Source of the DNA: a candidate division WOR-3 bacterium
GTDB lineage: Bacteria > Hydrothermota > Tepidihabitantia > Tepidihabitantales > Tepidihabitantaceae
Reading direction: 5' to 3'
DNA: 64,000 bases
Assembly: GCA_024653355.1 (NCBI GenBank)
Contig: JANLFQ010000001.1
Coordinates: 512,576 to 576,575 of the forward strand
Part shown: piece after piece, positions 45,670-54,824 of the stretch
How positions within the stretch are numbered: position 1 is the stretch's first letter
How the letters are laid out: each line of letters opens with the position of its first letter
Program-made: the position numbers and the translations under genes
Notes under the pieces: model-generated
Seen by the model: only the letters and a program-made list of their open reading frames with translations
Told to the model about the DNA's origin: nothing
Database searches by the model: none

Positions 45670-48222
45670 CTAACGGGCTAATAGCAAACGAAGGCTGTTG
45701 CTTTCGCAATGAGGGCAGGCGCGTTCTTCGGGCTGACCCGGTGTCCAGTGATGAGTTGATTCTTTACCGCAGCGGAGGCATACAAACGACATCTCACCGG
45801 CGGTCTTGGGCTCAGTTCGTAAGGTCACCTTGGGTGGATTACTGAGAATTTGCTTTGTCTGCTCAATCTCCTCTGGTGTCACCGACGCCCTGAGCCTTTC
45901 CAGTTCCTCCATCGTTTTGACAAATCGCGGCGCCTGCGCCGCAGAAATCCACTCCAGTTGCAGCCTTTCCGGTCGAATCCCCCACGCCTCAAGTTTATCC
46001 CATAGTTTCTCGACCCGACGCTGGGTCTGCCGGTTAGCATTGAGGTAGTGGCAGTCCGCATAGTGACACCCGGAAATGAGAACGACCGGCGCCCCGAGTG
46101 CAAACGCCTTGAGCACAAACTTTTCCGCAACCCGGGCGCTGCACATCGTCCGAATCAAAACCTGTGTGGGTGGGTACTGCGACCGTGCCAGCCCAACCGT
46201 ATCTGATGCCGCATAGGAGCACCAGTGGCAGGCAAACACAATCGCTTTCGACCCGGGTTCTTCTGCCAGCGCCGCCTCAATCTGAGCGATAATCTGTTCG
46301 TCCGTGAACTGATGCGCCTCAATCGCTGCAAACCGACACTCGGCCGCACAATTGCCACAGCCGGCACAGACGGCATCAATCGCCTTTGCCGGCGCGCCCC
46401 GCTGCCACTCGACCGCTTTGAATGTACAGACCGGTGCACACATACCACAGGCACGGCATTTATCGGTTATAACCTCCACCGTATTGGGCTCTGCCGCCAG
46501 GGAACCTTGTGCCAGAAGTCGCGCCGCCCGACCCGCCGCCGCACTTGCTTGGGTCACTGAATCCTTGACATCTTTTGGTCCTTCAGCACACCCGGCATAA
46601 AAAACCCCGCGTACCGGCGAATCAACCGGTTGCAGTTTCGGGTGTGCCTCGAGCAGGAAACCTTCCGGATGGATTTGCAGCGCCATAAGTTGTTGAATCG
46701 GCTTGGCCTCAGGCCTTGGTTTGACTCCGGTCGCCAGCACCACCAGTTCCGCAATGTGTTCCTCAACCTTACCGGTTTCGGTGTTTTCCACATAGAGTTT
46801 TAGATTTCCCGTTGCCTTATCTTCAATCACTTCACCCGGAATCCCGCGAATATAGTTGACACCGAGACGCCGGGAACGCCACAACATCTCTTCAAACCCC
46901 TTACTGAAGGCGCGCAGGTCAATGTAGAAAACTTTGATGTCCATATCCGGGTAATGCTCTTTAAGCACCAGGCTGTCTTTAATTGTGTTCATACAGCAGA
47001 TGTTGCTGCAGTAGGGCGTACCCTGTTGCGCACAGCGCGAGCCGACACACTGAATAAAGGCGATACTGTTCGGGCGCCGCCGGTCACTCAGCCGGATGAG
47101 TTCACCGCCCGTTGGTCCACCCGACGATGCCAGTCGCTCAAACTCCAGCGCCGTTATCACATTTGCCGCCCGACCATAGCCGAATTCGGCGCGGGGCAAC
47201 GGGTCAAACGGCTCCATTCCGGTGGCAACGATGATTGCCCCAACTTCAAATTTGAACTCTTTGTCCTGAGCGTTCAGGTCAATGCACTTCTTTTCGCACG
47301 CCTGCGCACATTTGCCACAGGCAATGGGGTTTAAGCCAAGACAGTCATCGGGATTGAGTACATAAGACGCCGGAATCGCCTGCGGGAACGGCTGGTAAAT
47401 CGCATGTCGCAACCCAAGCCCTAAATTAAACTCATCCGGAACCAGTTGCGGGCAAACCTGGGCACATTCGCCACAGGCGGTGCACTCCCGCTCATCAACA
47501 AATCGTGCCTTCTGCCGAACCGTTACCTTGAAGTCACCAACATGACCGGCAACTTCTTTGACCTCGGCAAGGGTCAGGAGTTTGATTTTCGGATGCCGAC
47601 CGACATCCGCCATCTTGGGCGCCAGTATTCATATCGCACAATCCATCGTCGGATAGGTTTTGTGCAACTGCGCCATCAACCCACCGAGCGACGGTTGACG
47701 CTCCACCAGATATACCTGATGACCCGCATCTGCCAGGTCAAGACTCGCCTGAATTCCGGCAACACCACCGCCAATTACCAGCACCGCATCTTTTATGGGA
47801 AAACGACGCGGGCTAAGCGGTTTCAGTGCCCGTGCTTTTGCCACCGCCATTCGAACAAGACCGCACGCCTTTTTCGTTGCCCGCTCCGGCTCAAGGGCAT
47901 GAACCCAGGAACACCCTTCCCGGATGTTCACCATCTCCATAAGAAACGGATTCAAACCCGCCTGTGCCACGCAGGCACGAAAAGTAGGCTCGTGCATCCT
48001 TGGGGTGCAAGCCGCCACCACCACCCGATTGAGGTTGAATTCGGCAATCGCCTTCTGAATTCCCTTCTGCCCTGGCTCAGAGCAGGTGTAGAGGCTGGTT
48101 ACCGCATAAACCACATCGGGTAAAGTTTTGGCGCAATTCACCACCTCTTCAACATTGACGGTGCCGGCGATGTTGGTGCCACACCGGCAGACAAACACGC
48201 CGATTCGCGTCTCTTGACTCAT
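45670..48222 (-). CDS. hdrA: Heterodisulfide reductase subunit A-MvhD fusion with predicted selenocysteine at residue 198
   Basis: One frame of 851 codons is broken only by a TGA at 47631-47629. Upstream of it lie an HdrA N-terminal domain and an FAD Rossmann motif ([19 protein letters not shown], about residue 150). Downstream the same frame continues without a gap into the HdrA core with [4Fe-4S] sites ([46 protein letters not shown]), an MvhD domain ([17 protein letters not shown]) and a final zinc ribbon. Around the TGA it reads MDCAI-TGA-ILAPKM, where HdrA proteins have DCSICILTPKM, so TGA replaces a conserved Cys. HdrA is a known selenoprotein family. HdrA bifurcates electrons through FAD. 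Annotated conventionally it would appear as two genes (45670-47613 and 47629-48222). Confidence 0.85.
47591..47631 (-). promoter_or_regulatory. In-frame TGA (Sec) and candidate bacterial SECIS hairpin of hdrA
   Basis: On the minus strand the TGA (47631-47629) is followed by 20 nt and then a six-pair stem GGATGT/GCATCC (one T-G pair) with loop CGGTCG. A GGU in the apical loop at this distance matches the E. coli-type bSECIS recognised by SelB. Confidence 0.72.
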
Positions 48223-48231
48223 CCCGTTATT

Positions 48232-49767
48232 CTACTCCTTATCGCTTATAAAATCAATTAAATTCACAACCCGCAGCGCATCTTTGTTACCCCGGTTCAA
48301 TTGGGCGCAGCGGAGATGAATTTCACACCTGCCGCAGCCGGTAATCAGAGTTTCCGCCTGGACCGCCTGCCACTCCTGCAACCGCCGGTCCTGAAGCAGT
48401 CTTACCGCCGCTCCACACTCCAGCCACGATGTGCCCCCACAACACAACGCCTCGTTACGGTTGTGCTCCATCTCAACCAGCTCAACCCCGTTGACCTGGG
48501 CAATCAACTGACGCGGTGCATCTTCTACCCCTAAATGTCTACTCAGTCGGCACGGGTCATGGTAGGTAACCCGCAATCGCTTCCCATTACCAACGGGTTT
48601 AAACCCATGCTCCAGTAAGAACTCACTTATATGTCTTAATCTCAACCCGGGCGATTGAATTCCGGCAATACGCGGGTAATCCAGTTTGAATGTCCGCAAA
48701 CAGTCCGGGCAGAGAAATACCACCTCTTTCACCCCTGCATCCTGCAATTGATTTAAGTTGTAGCGGGCAAGTTTCTTTACGGTACGGACATCACCCAACC
48801 ATAACAAATCGTGTCCGCAACAACGCTCATCAGAAAGCACCACCGGCTCAATCCCCAATCGGTTCATAATCCGTACCGCATTACGCAATGTTTGGACTGG
48901 ATTCACCTCCAACTCCTTAAACAGCACATCAAAATAGGGTGCGCATCCAGTCCAGAGGGCGATTTCACCTTTATCAACAACTCGCAGTTCGGCACCAACC
49001 CAGTCCCGCCGGTTCTGAATCAAAGTCGTTTTTGCCATCATTCTCCCTAAAGTTTGCATAACACCATCGTGTGCCAGCACCGGCTGCGTCCCCTCCTGAA
49101 ACGCCAGCGCCCTTAACCGCAACACCTCTTCCGCAATACTCTTTCCGGAGGGACAAACCGTTTTACACATATCACACCCTAAACAGGCATAAATGACCTT
49201 CGTATTCACAACCGTATTTTCGGTCAACGCCTTTTGCATCAACCGCCGGGGTGAAAAACCAAGACCGGTTCGGGCAACCGGACACACTCCGCTACACCTG
49301 CCACATTCAATACATACAAAACCACTCTGTTTGACGAACTTTTCAAAATCTTTATCACCGAACTCTTGCTCTAAATTAATCGGTTGTTTGTTAAGAAACT
49401 TCTCTTCAACCCTTGCCGTTCTCGCGAACAAGTCATCAAACGAAACCGGTCCCGACACGGGAACGAATTGAACCTGCTCGGGATTAAACCCCATCAGTCT
49501 TAAAATCTGCCGGCTAATTTCAACCTGTTTTCGGGCATTTTGTGCGCCAATCTCGTGCCGGCACTCCTGCTCCGAACAACCGAAAAGTACAACCCGGTCG
49601 GCACCATACTCAAAGGCACGTAATATCGAACCAGTTCCGACCTGACCGATACAGGTTACCCTCCGATATCCGAACCCGTTTTTCAACAAAAAATCTTCTG
49701 ACACCTGTCCGGAAACCCGTTCACAGACGAAAGCAAAACTCCTGATTGAAGGCAAATTACTTTTCAT
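48232..49767 (-). CDS. MvhD-HdrC-HdrB fusion protein
   Basis: The 511-residue protein joins three modules. Residues of about 1-120 form an MvhD-like domain (CIGQVGTGSILRAFEYGAD, LFGCSEQEC). About 150-230 form an HdrC-like ferredoxin with two [4Fe-4S] motifs (CIECGRCSGVCP, CLGCDMCKTVCP). About 260-505 form an HdrB/HdrD-like part with two CCG motifs (DERCCGHD with CPDC; DPCRLSRHLG with LCCGG), which hold the noncubane clusters that reduce disulfides. It starts 11 nt inside the end of the flavoprotein gene and lies 9 nt before hdrA. The disulfide or other acceptor is unknown. Confidence 0.87.
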   Translation of the reverse strand: MKSNLPSIRSFAFVCERVSGQVSEDFLLKNGFGYRRVTCIGQVGTGSILRAFEYGADRVVLFGCSEQECRHEIGAQNARKQVEISRQILRLMGFNPEQVQFVPVSGPVSFDDLFARTARVEEKFLNKQPINLEQEFGDKDFEKFVKQSGFVCIECGRCSGVCPVARTGLGFSPRRLMQKALTENTVVNTKVIYACLGCDMCKTVCPSGKSIAEEVLRLRALAFQEGTQPVLAHDGVMQTLGRMMAKTTLIQNRRDWVGAELRVVDKGEIALWTGCAPYFDVLFKELEVNPVQTLRNAVRIMNRLGIEPVVLSDERCCGHDLLWLGDVRTVKKLARYNLNQLQDAGVKEVVFLCPDCLRTFKLDYPRIAGIQSPGLRLRHISEFLLEHGFKPVGNGKRLRVTYHDPCRLSRHLGVEDAPRQLIAQVNGVELVEMEHNRNEALCCGGTSWLECGAAVRLLQDRRLQEWQAVQAETLITGCGRCEIHLRCAQLNRGNKDALRVVNLIDFISDKE

Positions 49768-51622
49768 CGCTACCGGTAAAAACTGCCGATGCTAATTTGA
49801 AAGAACTTTGTAGAGCACCGCTCGGACAAACAGGTAAACAGTTACCGCATCCGCGACAACGCTGGTTGTCAACGGCTGCAACCTGAATACCTGCATACCA
49901 CACCTGCCTGCTAATCGCCTCATGGGGACAAATCTCAACACACCTTCCGCATCCGCGACACAACTCCTTCTCTACTTTAACAACCAAAGGCTGAATTACC
50001 GCTGGAATCGTCTTGTCCCCGCTGCCTGCATTAACTTGTAACTCCACCGCCAGTTCTTCAACATTATCGGGCAAGACAGTTTCCAGCGAATGAATTCGCA
50101 TTAGTACCGACTCAGATTTGTCCACGGTCTGAACTACCACCTGATGTTTCGGACAGGTCCGATGGCAGCGAACACATTCCCCACAAAAACCGCATCGTAA
50201 ACAGCGCTCCGCCTCCTGAACCGCCTGCTCTGGTGTTAACGGTGCCTCAACCTCGGCAAAGATGTTTCGCTTTTCCGGTGCCAGATGTCCTAACTTGACC
50301 CTGCTCATGGGCACCGCGGTCAGAACCGGAACCTGAACTTCAAGTTGCACTTCAGAAACTGGCGTCGTCTCATCCTCGTTGCTGATAAATTTATGAATCG
50401 CCTTTGCACCCCGATGGCCGCTGGCGATGGCATCAATCACCGTTGCCGGGCCACTCGCAGCATCTCCCCCGACAAAAACCCCAACGGGCAGTTGATTTAC
50501 ATCCTTTTCCACCTTCTGGCCCAGTGCGGTGATAACCCAATTAGCACCAATCACAAAAAGCGAATCCGGAATCGGTATCGGTTTTCTTCGCCCCGAATCA
50601 TCGGGCGCGCCCAGCGTATTACGGACACATTTCAATCCGCTAACCTTGCCATCCTTATGAACAAACTCTACCGGCTGGGTCAAATATTCAATTCTGACAC
50701 CCTCTGCCTCTGCCTGGGAAATTTCCTCTTCATCGGCGGGCATTTCTGTTCGGCTCCGGCGGTAAACAATCCAAACCTCCTCAGCCCCTAACCGCTTTGC
50801 CACTCTTGCGGCATCAATCGCCGAATTTCCGCCGCCAATCACCAGTACCCTACCGGGCAAATTTTTAATATCGCCGGTAAACGCCATTTTCAAAAATGAA
50901 AGGGCGTCTATCACTCCGGCAAGTTCATCCTCCAGAGCCAGCCCCAGACGCAAGCTTTTCTGACAGCCCGGAGCATAAAACACCGCCGCATAACCATCTT
51001 TCAGAAGTTGTGCCGGCTCGTCGATTTTCGTCCCGGTAAAAATTTCCACTCCCAATCCAAGAACCGAGTCAATCTCCTGTTCAATAACCGGCCGTGGCAG
51101 ACGAAAAGGCGGAATACCCCACAACAGCATACCACCCGGTTTTTCCTGTGCCTCAAAAATCGTCACCTGATACCCGAACCGGATTAGGTCGTTTGCCGCA
51201 GTCAAACCTGCTGGACCAGCACCAACAACCGCTACGCGTTGCGACCGTTTAACGGTCTCTTTTGGTAATACCGCCTGTAGTTGATTGACCGCATAATCGG
51301 CGATAAAACGTTTCAGGGCTCTGATTGCGACCGGTTCATCCAATTCCGCCCGCCGGCACTCTTTCTCACAGGGATGGGTACAGACGCGGCCGCAGATTCC
51401 AGGAAAAGGATTGGTCTGTCGCACCACCTCCAGCGCCCGGACAAATTCGCCGGCGGCAATTAACCCAACATAAGCCTTGACATTAACACCAGCCGGACAG
51501 GCAACCCGACAGGGCGATGGTGGCGCCGCCACGATTTGAAACTCCCGCTCGCCAACTCGTAAACTCGCCCCCTTCCCATAAAGCATCTCCTTGAAACTCA
51601 GCCGTCCCTTTGCCGGGTTCAC
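49757..51622 (-). CDS. NfnB/GltD-like FAD oxidoreductase with C-terminal ferredoxin domains
   Basis: The 621-residue protein has the N-terminal cluster-binding domain of glutamate synthase small subunits (CRVACPAGVNV, GRVCTHPCEKECRR), an FAD motif (VVGAGPAGLTAANDLIRFG), a second nucleotide motif (VIGGGNSAIDAARVAKRLG) and a Cys-rich stretch (CLRCGFCGECVRCHRTCP). Two [4Fe-4S] motifs follow at the C-terminus (CRGCGRCVEICP, CRGCGNCLPVCP). It probably moves electrons between NAD(P)H and ferredoxin or the Hdr modules. Start is GTG, overlapping the korC stop (GTGA). Confidence 0.85.
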   Translation of the reverse strand: MNPAKGRLSFKEMLYGKGASLRVGEREFQIVAAPPSPCRVACPAGVNVKAYVGLIAAGEFVRALEVVRQTNPFPGICGRVCTHPCEKECRRAELDEPVAIRALKRFIADYAVNQLQAVLPKETVKRSQRVAVVGAGPAGLTAANDLIRFGYQVTIFEAQEKPGGMLLWGIPPFRLPRPVIEQEIDSVLGLGVEIFTGTKIDEPAQLLKDGYAAVFYAPGCQKSLRLGLALEDELAGVIDALSFLKMAFTGDIKNLPGRVLVIGGGNSAIDAARVAKRLGAEEVWIVYRRSRTEMPADEEEISQAEAEGVRIEYLTQPVEFVHKDGKVSGLKCVRNTLGAPDDSGRRKPIPIPDSLFVIGANWVITALGQKVEKDVNQLPVGVFVGGDAASGPATVIDAIASGHRGAKAIHKFISNEDETTPVSEVQLEVQVPVLTAVPMSRVKLGHLAPEKRNIFAEVEAPLTPEQAVQEAERCLRCGFCGECVRCHRTCPKHQVVVQTVDKSESVLMRIHSLETVLPDNVEELAVELQVNAGSGDKTIPAVIQPLVVKVEKELCRGCGRCVEICPHEAISRQVWYAGIQVAAVDNQRCRGCGNCLPVCPSGALQSSFKLASAVFTGSDEK

Positions 51623-52158
51623 GCCCGCCTCTTTTCTATTCCGACCTGATACCCCTTCTCCAGTGCAATGAGATTTTTTTCGAGGAGTCGCGCCGGCAGT
51701 ATGTCCTGAACCGCTTTAACCAGAGCCTCCTTGGGCACAACGCCGGTCACCGCAACCAAAAATCCGAGCATCACCATATTGGCGTACATCCGATTTCCAA
51801 GCCCCTCGGCAATTCTTGTCGCCGGAATCGCAAACTCCTTGACCCGGCCCAGGTGGTTATGCGGTCGTACCAGATTTTCCTCCCAGATGAGCACCCCGTC
51901 ATCCTTCAATGTGGGCTCGAACTTTTCATAGGCTTCCTGAGACATTGCCACTAAAATGTCTGGCGCTGTCAGATAAGGATAAAGCACCCGCTCCTCAGAA
52001 ATAATCAACTGTGCCGAACAGGCACCCCCTCTTGCTTCGGGACCGAAACTTTGCGTCAGGGTGGCATACTTATTATCATAAAGCGTTGCCGCACGGCCTA
52101 ACACCATCCCCATCATTATAATCCCCTGGCCGCCAAATCCGGAAAGTTTAATCTCCAT
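51619..52158 (-). CDS. korC: 2-oxoacid:ferredoxin oxidoreductase gamma subunit
   Basis: The 179-residue protein has the gamma-subunit signature MEIKLSGFGGQGIIMMG and SFGPEARGGACSAQLIIS. The ATG at 52158 is chosen by this family start; it overlaps korB by 11 nt, and an extension to 52185 is rejected. The subunit belongs to the four-part KOR/VOR-type enzyme encoded here. Confidence 0.92.
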   Translation of the reverse strand: MEIKLSGFGGQGIIMMGMVLGRAATLYDNKYATLTQSFGPEARGGACSAQLIISEERVLYPYLTAPDILVAMSQEAYEKFEPTLKDDGVLIWEENLVRPHNHLGRVKEFAIPATRIAEGLGNRMYANMVMLGFLVAVTGVVPKEALVKAVQDILPARLLEKNLIALEKGYQVGIEKRRA

Positions 52159-53038
52159 CTTCCATTGGTCCTTGATACGGTACAAACTTTTCGCCCACAG
52201 TCGTGCGCAAAAATTGGTTCATCATCTCAAGATAGGTGGGCTTTTGCTTCTGAACAAACCTTCCGACAACGATCGGACCTTGATAGGTTATTTCACACTC
52301 CCGGGTGTCAATATCATTCCTGACCACCGACTTTTCCTGATAATACTTCACAATCTCAAGGCCCGAACCCAACTGATTACGCCGGCCATAAACCGTCGGG
52401 CAGGGCGAAATCACCTCAACAAAACTGAATCCTGAGTGCATTAAAGCCTCTTTGAATGCTTGTGTCATCTGGCGGACATGAAGCACCGTCCAGCGTGCCA
52501 CATAGGTTGCCCCGCAGGAGTCAACAAGAAATGGAATGTTAAACGGGTGCTCAAAACTGCCGTAAGGCGCCGTCGTCAACTTCGCGCCCTGGGGTGTCGT
52601 TGGTCCAAACTGACCGCCCGTCATCGCATAGTTGAAGTTGTTTACACAGATTACGGTCAAATCCATATTGCGCCGCGCCGCATGGATAAGGTGGTTGCCG
52701 CCAATCGACACCAAGTCACCGTCGCCGGAGATAATCACCACCTTCAGTTGCGGATTGCCCAATTTTAAACCAATCGCAAACGGTATCGCCCGGCCATGGG
52801 TGGTGTGAAATGAGTCGAGGTTCACGTAACCAGCGGCGCGGCCCGTGCAACCGATACCGGACACAACTACCAGGTCCTGCCGGGGAATTGCACTCTCCCG
52901 CACCGCCGTGAGAAAAGAGTTCAAAACAATACCCAGGCCACAGGTCGGACACCAGATATGGGGTATGCGGTCCACCCTTAACAGGTCGTCAAGCGGGTGC
53001 TGTTCCAGTCCGGCGATATTGACCGTCGCATCACTCAT
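52148..53038 (-). CDS. korB: 2-oxoacid:ferredoxin oxidoreductase beta subunit
   Basis: The 296-residue beta subunit binds thiamine diphosphate: GDGDLVSIGGNHLIHAARRN with VNNFNYAMTGGQFGPTTP is the TPP motif. CPTCGLG near residue 31 is part of the cluster-ligand set. It decarboxylates a 2-oxoacid and passes electrons to iron-sulfur clusters. Its ATG overlaps the korA stop (ATGA). The 2-oxoglutarate choice is favoured by sucCD nearby but is not proven. Confidence 0.92.
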   Translation of the reverse strand: MSDATVNIAGLEQHPLDDLLRVDRIPHIWCPTCGLGIVLNSFLTAVRESAIPRQDLVVVSGIGCTGRAAGYVNLDSFHTTHGRAIPFAIGLKLGNPQLKVVIISGDGDLVSIGGNHLIHAARRNMDLTVICVNNFNYAMTGGQFGPTTPQGAKLTTAPYGSFEHPFNIPFLVDSCGATYVARWTVLHVRQMTQAFKEALMHSGFSFVEVISPCPTVYGRRNQLGSGLEIVKYYQEKSVVRNDIDTRECEITYQGPIVVGRFVQKQKPTYLEMMNQFLRTTVGEKFVPYQGPMEDGD

Positions 53039-54189
53039 CGCGCACTCTCCATTATCGCCTCAAAGATGTTTTTCGGGTCATGAACCCAACCACCACAATG
53101 GGGAACATGTCGCGTCTGCGCCCGCCCCCCAACCACCCTTTGCAGCTCCAGATACATTTGACCCAGATTTATCTCGGGCATAACAAACGCCTTTACTCTC
53201 TCTGCCAGTTGTTTAATCTTACTTTCCGGGAAGGGCCAGACCGTAATCAACCGCAACATTCCGACCTTAACGCCGCGTGCCCGGGCGTCTTCAATCGCCT
53301 TGAACGCCACCCGGGCGCTGATTCCGTAAGCAACAACAACCACCTCGGCATCATTTAGTTGGTACTCATCTACGATAACTATTTTCTCCCGATTCTTGCG
53401 GATTTTTTCAACCAGATGGGTAACGCACCAGTTCTGACATTCGGCATTGATCACCGGATAACCCCGTTCATCATGGGTCAATCCGGTAATATGAATCCGG
53501 TAATCCTTTCCTGCCCGGACCATTGCTGGTACACCATCCTCATCCGGTTTAAAAGGACGATACTGTTCTCGCGGACCACGATACCACCTTCTTGGTACCA
53601 AACGGATTTTATCCGGCTCCGGGATGACCACCTTTTCGGTCATATGCCCTACACATTCATCCATCATAAACAAAACCGGGACTCGAAATTGTTCGGCAAA
53701 ATTAAAACAGGTAATCGTCAAATCGAAACACTCCTGGGGTGAAGCCGGTGCCAGAGCGATAATCTCATAATCACCGTGTGAACCCCACCGGGCTTGCATC
53801 ATATCTTGTTGCCCGGTTAAAGTGGGTAATCCAGTTGAAGGACCACCCCGCTGGACATTAACTACGACACAGGGAGTTTCGGTCATCACCCCGAGCCCGA
53901 TATTCTCCTGCATTAACGAAAAACCAGGACCCGAGGTAACGGTCATCGCTTTAGTTCCTGCCCATGCTGCACCCAGCACCGCCGCCATTGAAGCCAGTTC
54001 GTCTTCCATCTGAATAAATGTGCCACCGACCATCGGAAACCGCTGGGCAATTCGTTCCGCAATCTCGGTGGAAGGGGTTATTGGATAACCGGCAAAGAAA
54101 CGACAACCAGCCACAATCGCCCCCTCAGCACAGGCGTGGTCACCATCAAGAAAATGTGCACCGGTCAGCACAACATCACTGTTCTTCAC
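53035..54189 (-). CDS. korA: 2-oxoacid:ferredoxin oxidoreductase alpha subunit
   Basis: The 384-residue alpha subunit contains GCRFFAGYPITPSTEIAERI and VTSGPGFSLMQENIGLGVMT, typical of the KorA/VorB type. It starts at GTG with GGAGG 6 nt upstream and overlaps korD by 14 nt. It provides the substrate and transketolase-type domain of the enzyme. Confidence 0.93.
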   Translation of the reverse strand: MKNSDVVLTGAHFLDGDHACAEGAIVAGCRFFAGYPITPSTEIAERIAQRFPMVGGTFIQMEDELASMAAVLGAAWAGTKAMTVTSGPGFSLMQENIGLGVMTETPCVVVNVQRGGPSTGLPTLTGQQDMMQARWGSHGDYEIIALAPASPQECFDLTITCFNFAEQFRVPVLFMMDECVGHMTEKVVIPEPDKIRLVPRRWYRGPREQYRPFKPDEDGVPAMVRAGKDYRIHITGLTHDERGYPVINAECQNWCVTHLVEKIRKNREKIVIVDEYQLNDAEVVVVAYGISARVAFKAIEDARARGVKVGMLRLITVWPFPESKIKQLAERVKAFVMPEINLGQMYLELQRVVGGRAQTRHVPHCGGWVHDPKNIFEAIMESAR

Positions 54190-54475
54190 CCGTGCCTCCG
54201 GTCATTACCTTCTCGGATTCCTGCTCCGGCGTTGTCCAGATAGCGAACTCGGCACAGATAGCAGTACACAATCCGCAATTAACGCAACGCTCAGGGTATT
54301 TGACAATCGGCGGGTGATAACCCCGCCGATTGAAATCGGTTGATGCTTCAAGTACCTGTTTCGGACAAAAGGTAATACAGAAACCGCATCCCTTGCACCG
54401 CTCAATCAGGATGTGAACAATACCATGGGGCGGCTTCTTTTGCTCCGCATCTAAAGGTTTGCGCCACAGTTTCAT
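54176..54475 (-). CDS. korD: 2-oxoacid:ferredoxin oxidoreductase delta (ferredoxin) subunit
   Basis: The 99-residue protein has two [4Fe-4S] motifs (CKGCGFCITFCP, CVNCGLCTAICA) separated by a short loop. It is the first gene of the seven-gene kor-Hdr operon. The ATG comes 15 nt after the -10 box and has no ribosome binding site, so the leader is very short. Confidence 0.92.
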   Translation of the reverse strand: MKLWRKPLDAEQKKPPHGIVHILIERCKGCGFCITFCPKQVLEASTDFNRRGYHPPIVKYPERCVNCGLCTAICAEFAIWTTPEQESEKVMTGGTGEEQ

Positions 54476-54490
54476 CGATGTAGAATGTTG

Positions 54491-54518
54491 ATTATAAAAG
54501 TTAAATTTTGGGGGTCAA
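54491..54518 (-). promoter_or_regulatory. Promoter of the kor-flavoprotein-hdr operon
   Basis: On the minus strand, -35 TTGACC (54518-54513), a 16-nt spacer and perfect -10 TATAAT (54496-54491). Confidence 0.8.
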
Positions 54519-54642
54519 GAAAATCTGCCAGCCCGTACATATCACAAAAACATCCTTTTAAGAAATGCCTGCTAACTGATAAATTCTATAACCCATTTTA
54601 TGTTATGAGATTCTAACATTTTCATATGGCTCTATCCCATCC

Positions 54643-54670
54643 TTGACTTCGCTTCGCACCTTCCTAAAAT
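54643..54670 (+). promoter_or_regulatory. Promoter of tRNA-Leu/tig/clpP/clpX
   Basis: -35 TTGACT (54643-54648), a 16-nt spacer and -10 TAAAAT (54665-54670). Confidence 0.75.
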
Positions 54671-54698
54671 AAATTTGGTCAGATATAAGACCAAATTT
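54671..54698. promoter_or_regulatory. 28-bp palindrome at the transcription start (possible operator)
   Basis: AAATTTGGTC-N8-GACCAAATTT is a perfect 10-bp inverted repeat directly after the -10 box, covering the likely start site. It could be a repressor site for the chaperone/protease operon or simply a 5' hairpin. Confidence 0.5.
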
Positions 54699-54708
54699 TG
54701 TGACCGAT

Positions 54709-54794
54709 GCGAGGATGGCGGAACTGGCAGACGCGCCAGACTTAGGATCTGGTCCCGAAAAGGGATGGGGGTTCAACTCCCCCTCCTCGCACCA
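54709..54794 (+). tRNA. tRNA-Leu(TAG)
   Basis: Class II tRNA with a long variable arm. Acceptor GCGAGGA/TCCTCGC, anticodon stem CCAGA/TCTGG with loop CTTAGGA giving TAG. It is followed by ACCA, so CCA is encoded, unlike in the other seven tRNAs here. Confidence 0.95.
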
Positions 54795-54824
54795 GGGGAA
54801 GTGTATAAACTAAAGGAGTGAAGT

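Noticed and set aside
47602..47631. hdrA as two separate genes or a pseudogene
   Set aside because: No frameshift, no missing residues and no second TGA or TAA in 851 codons; the TGA falls on a conserved Cys and is followed by a SECIS-like hairpin.
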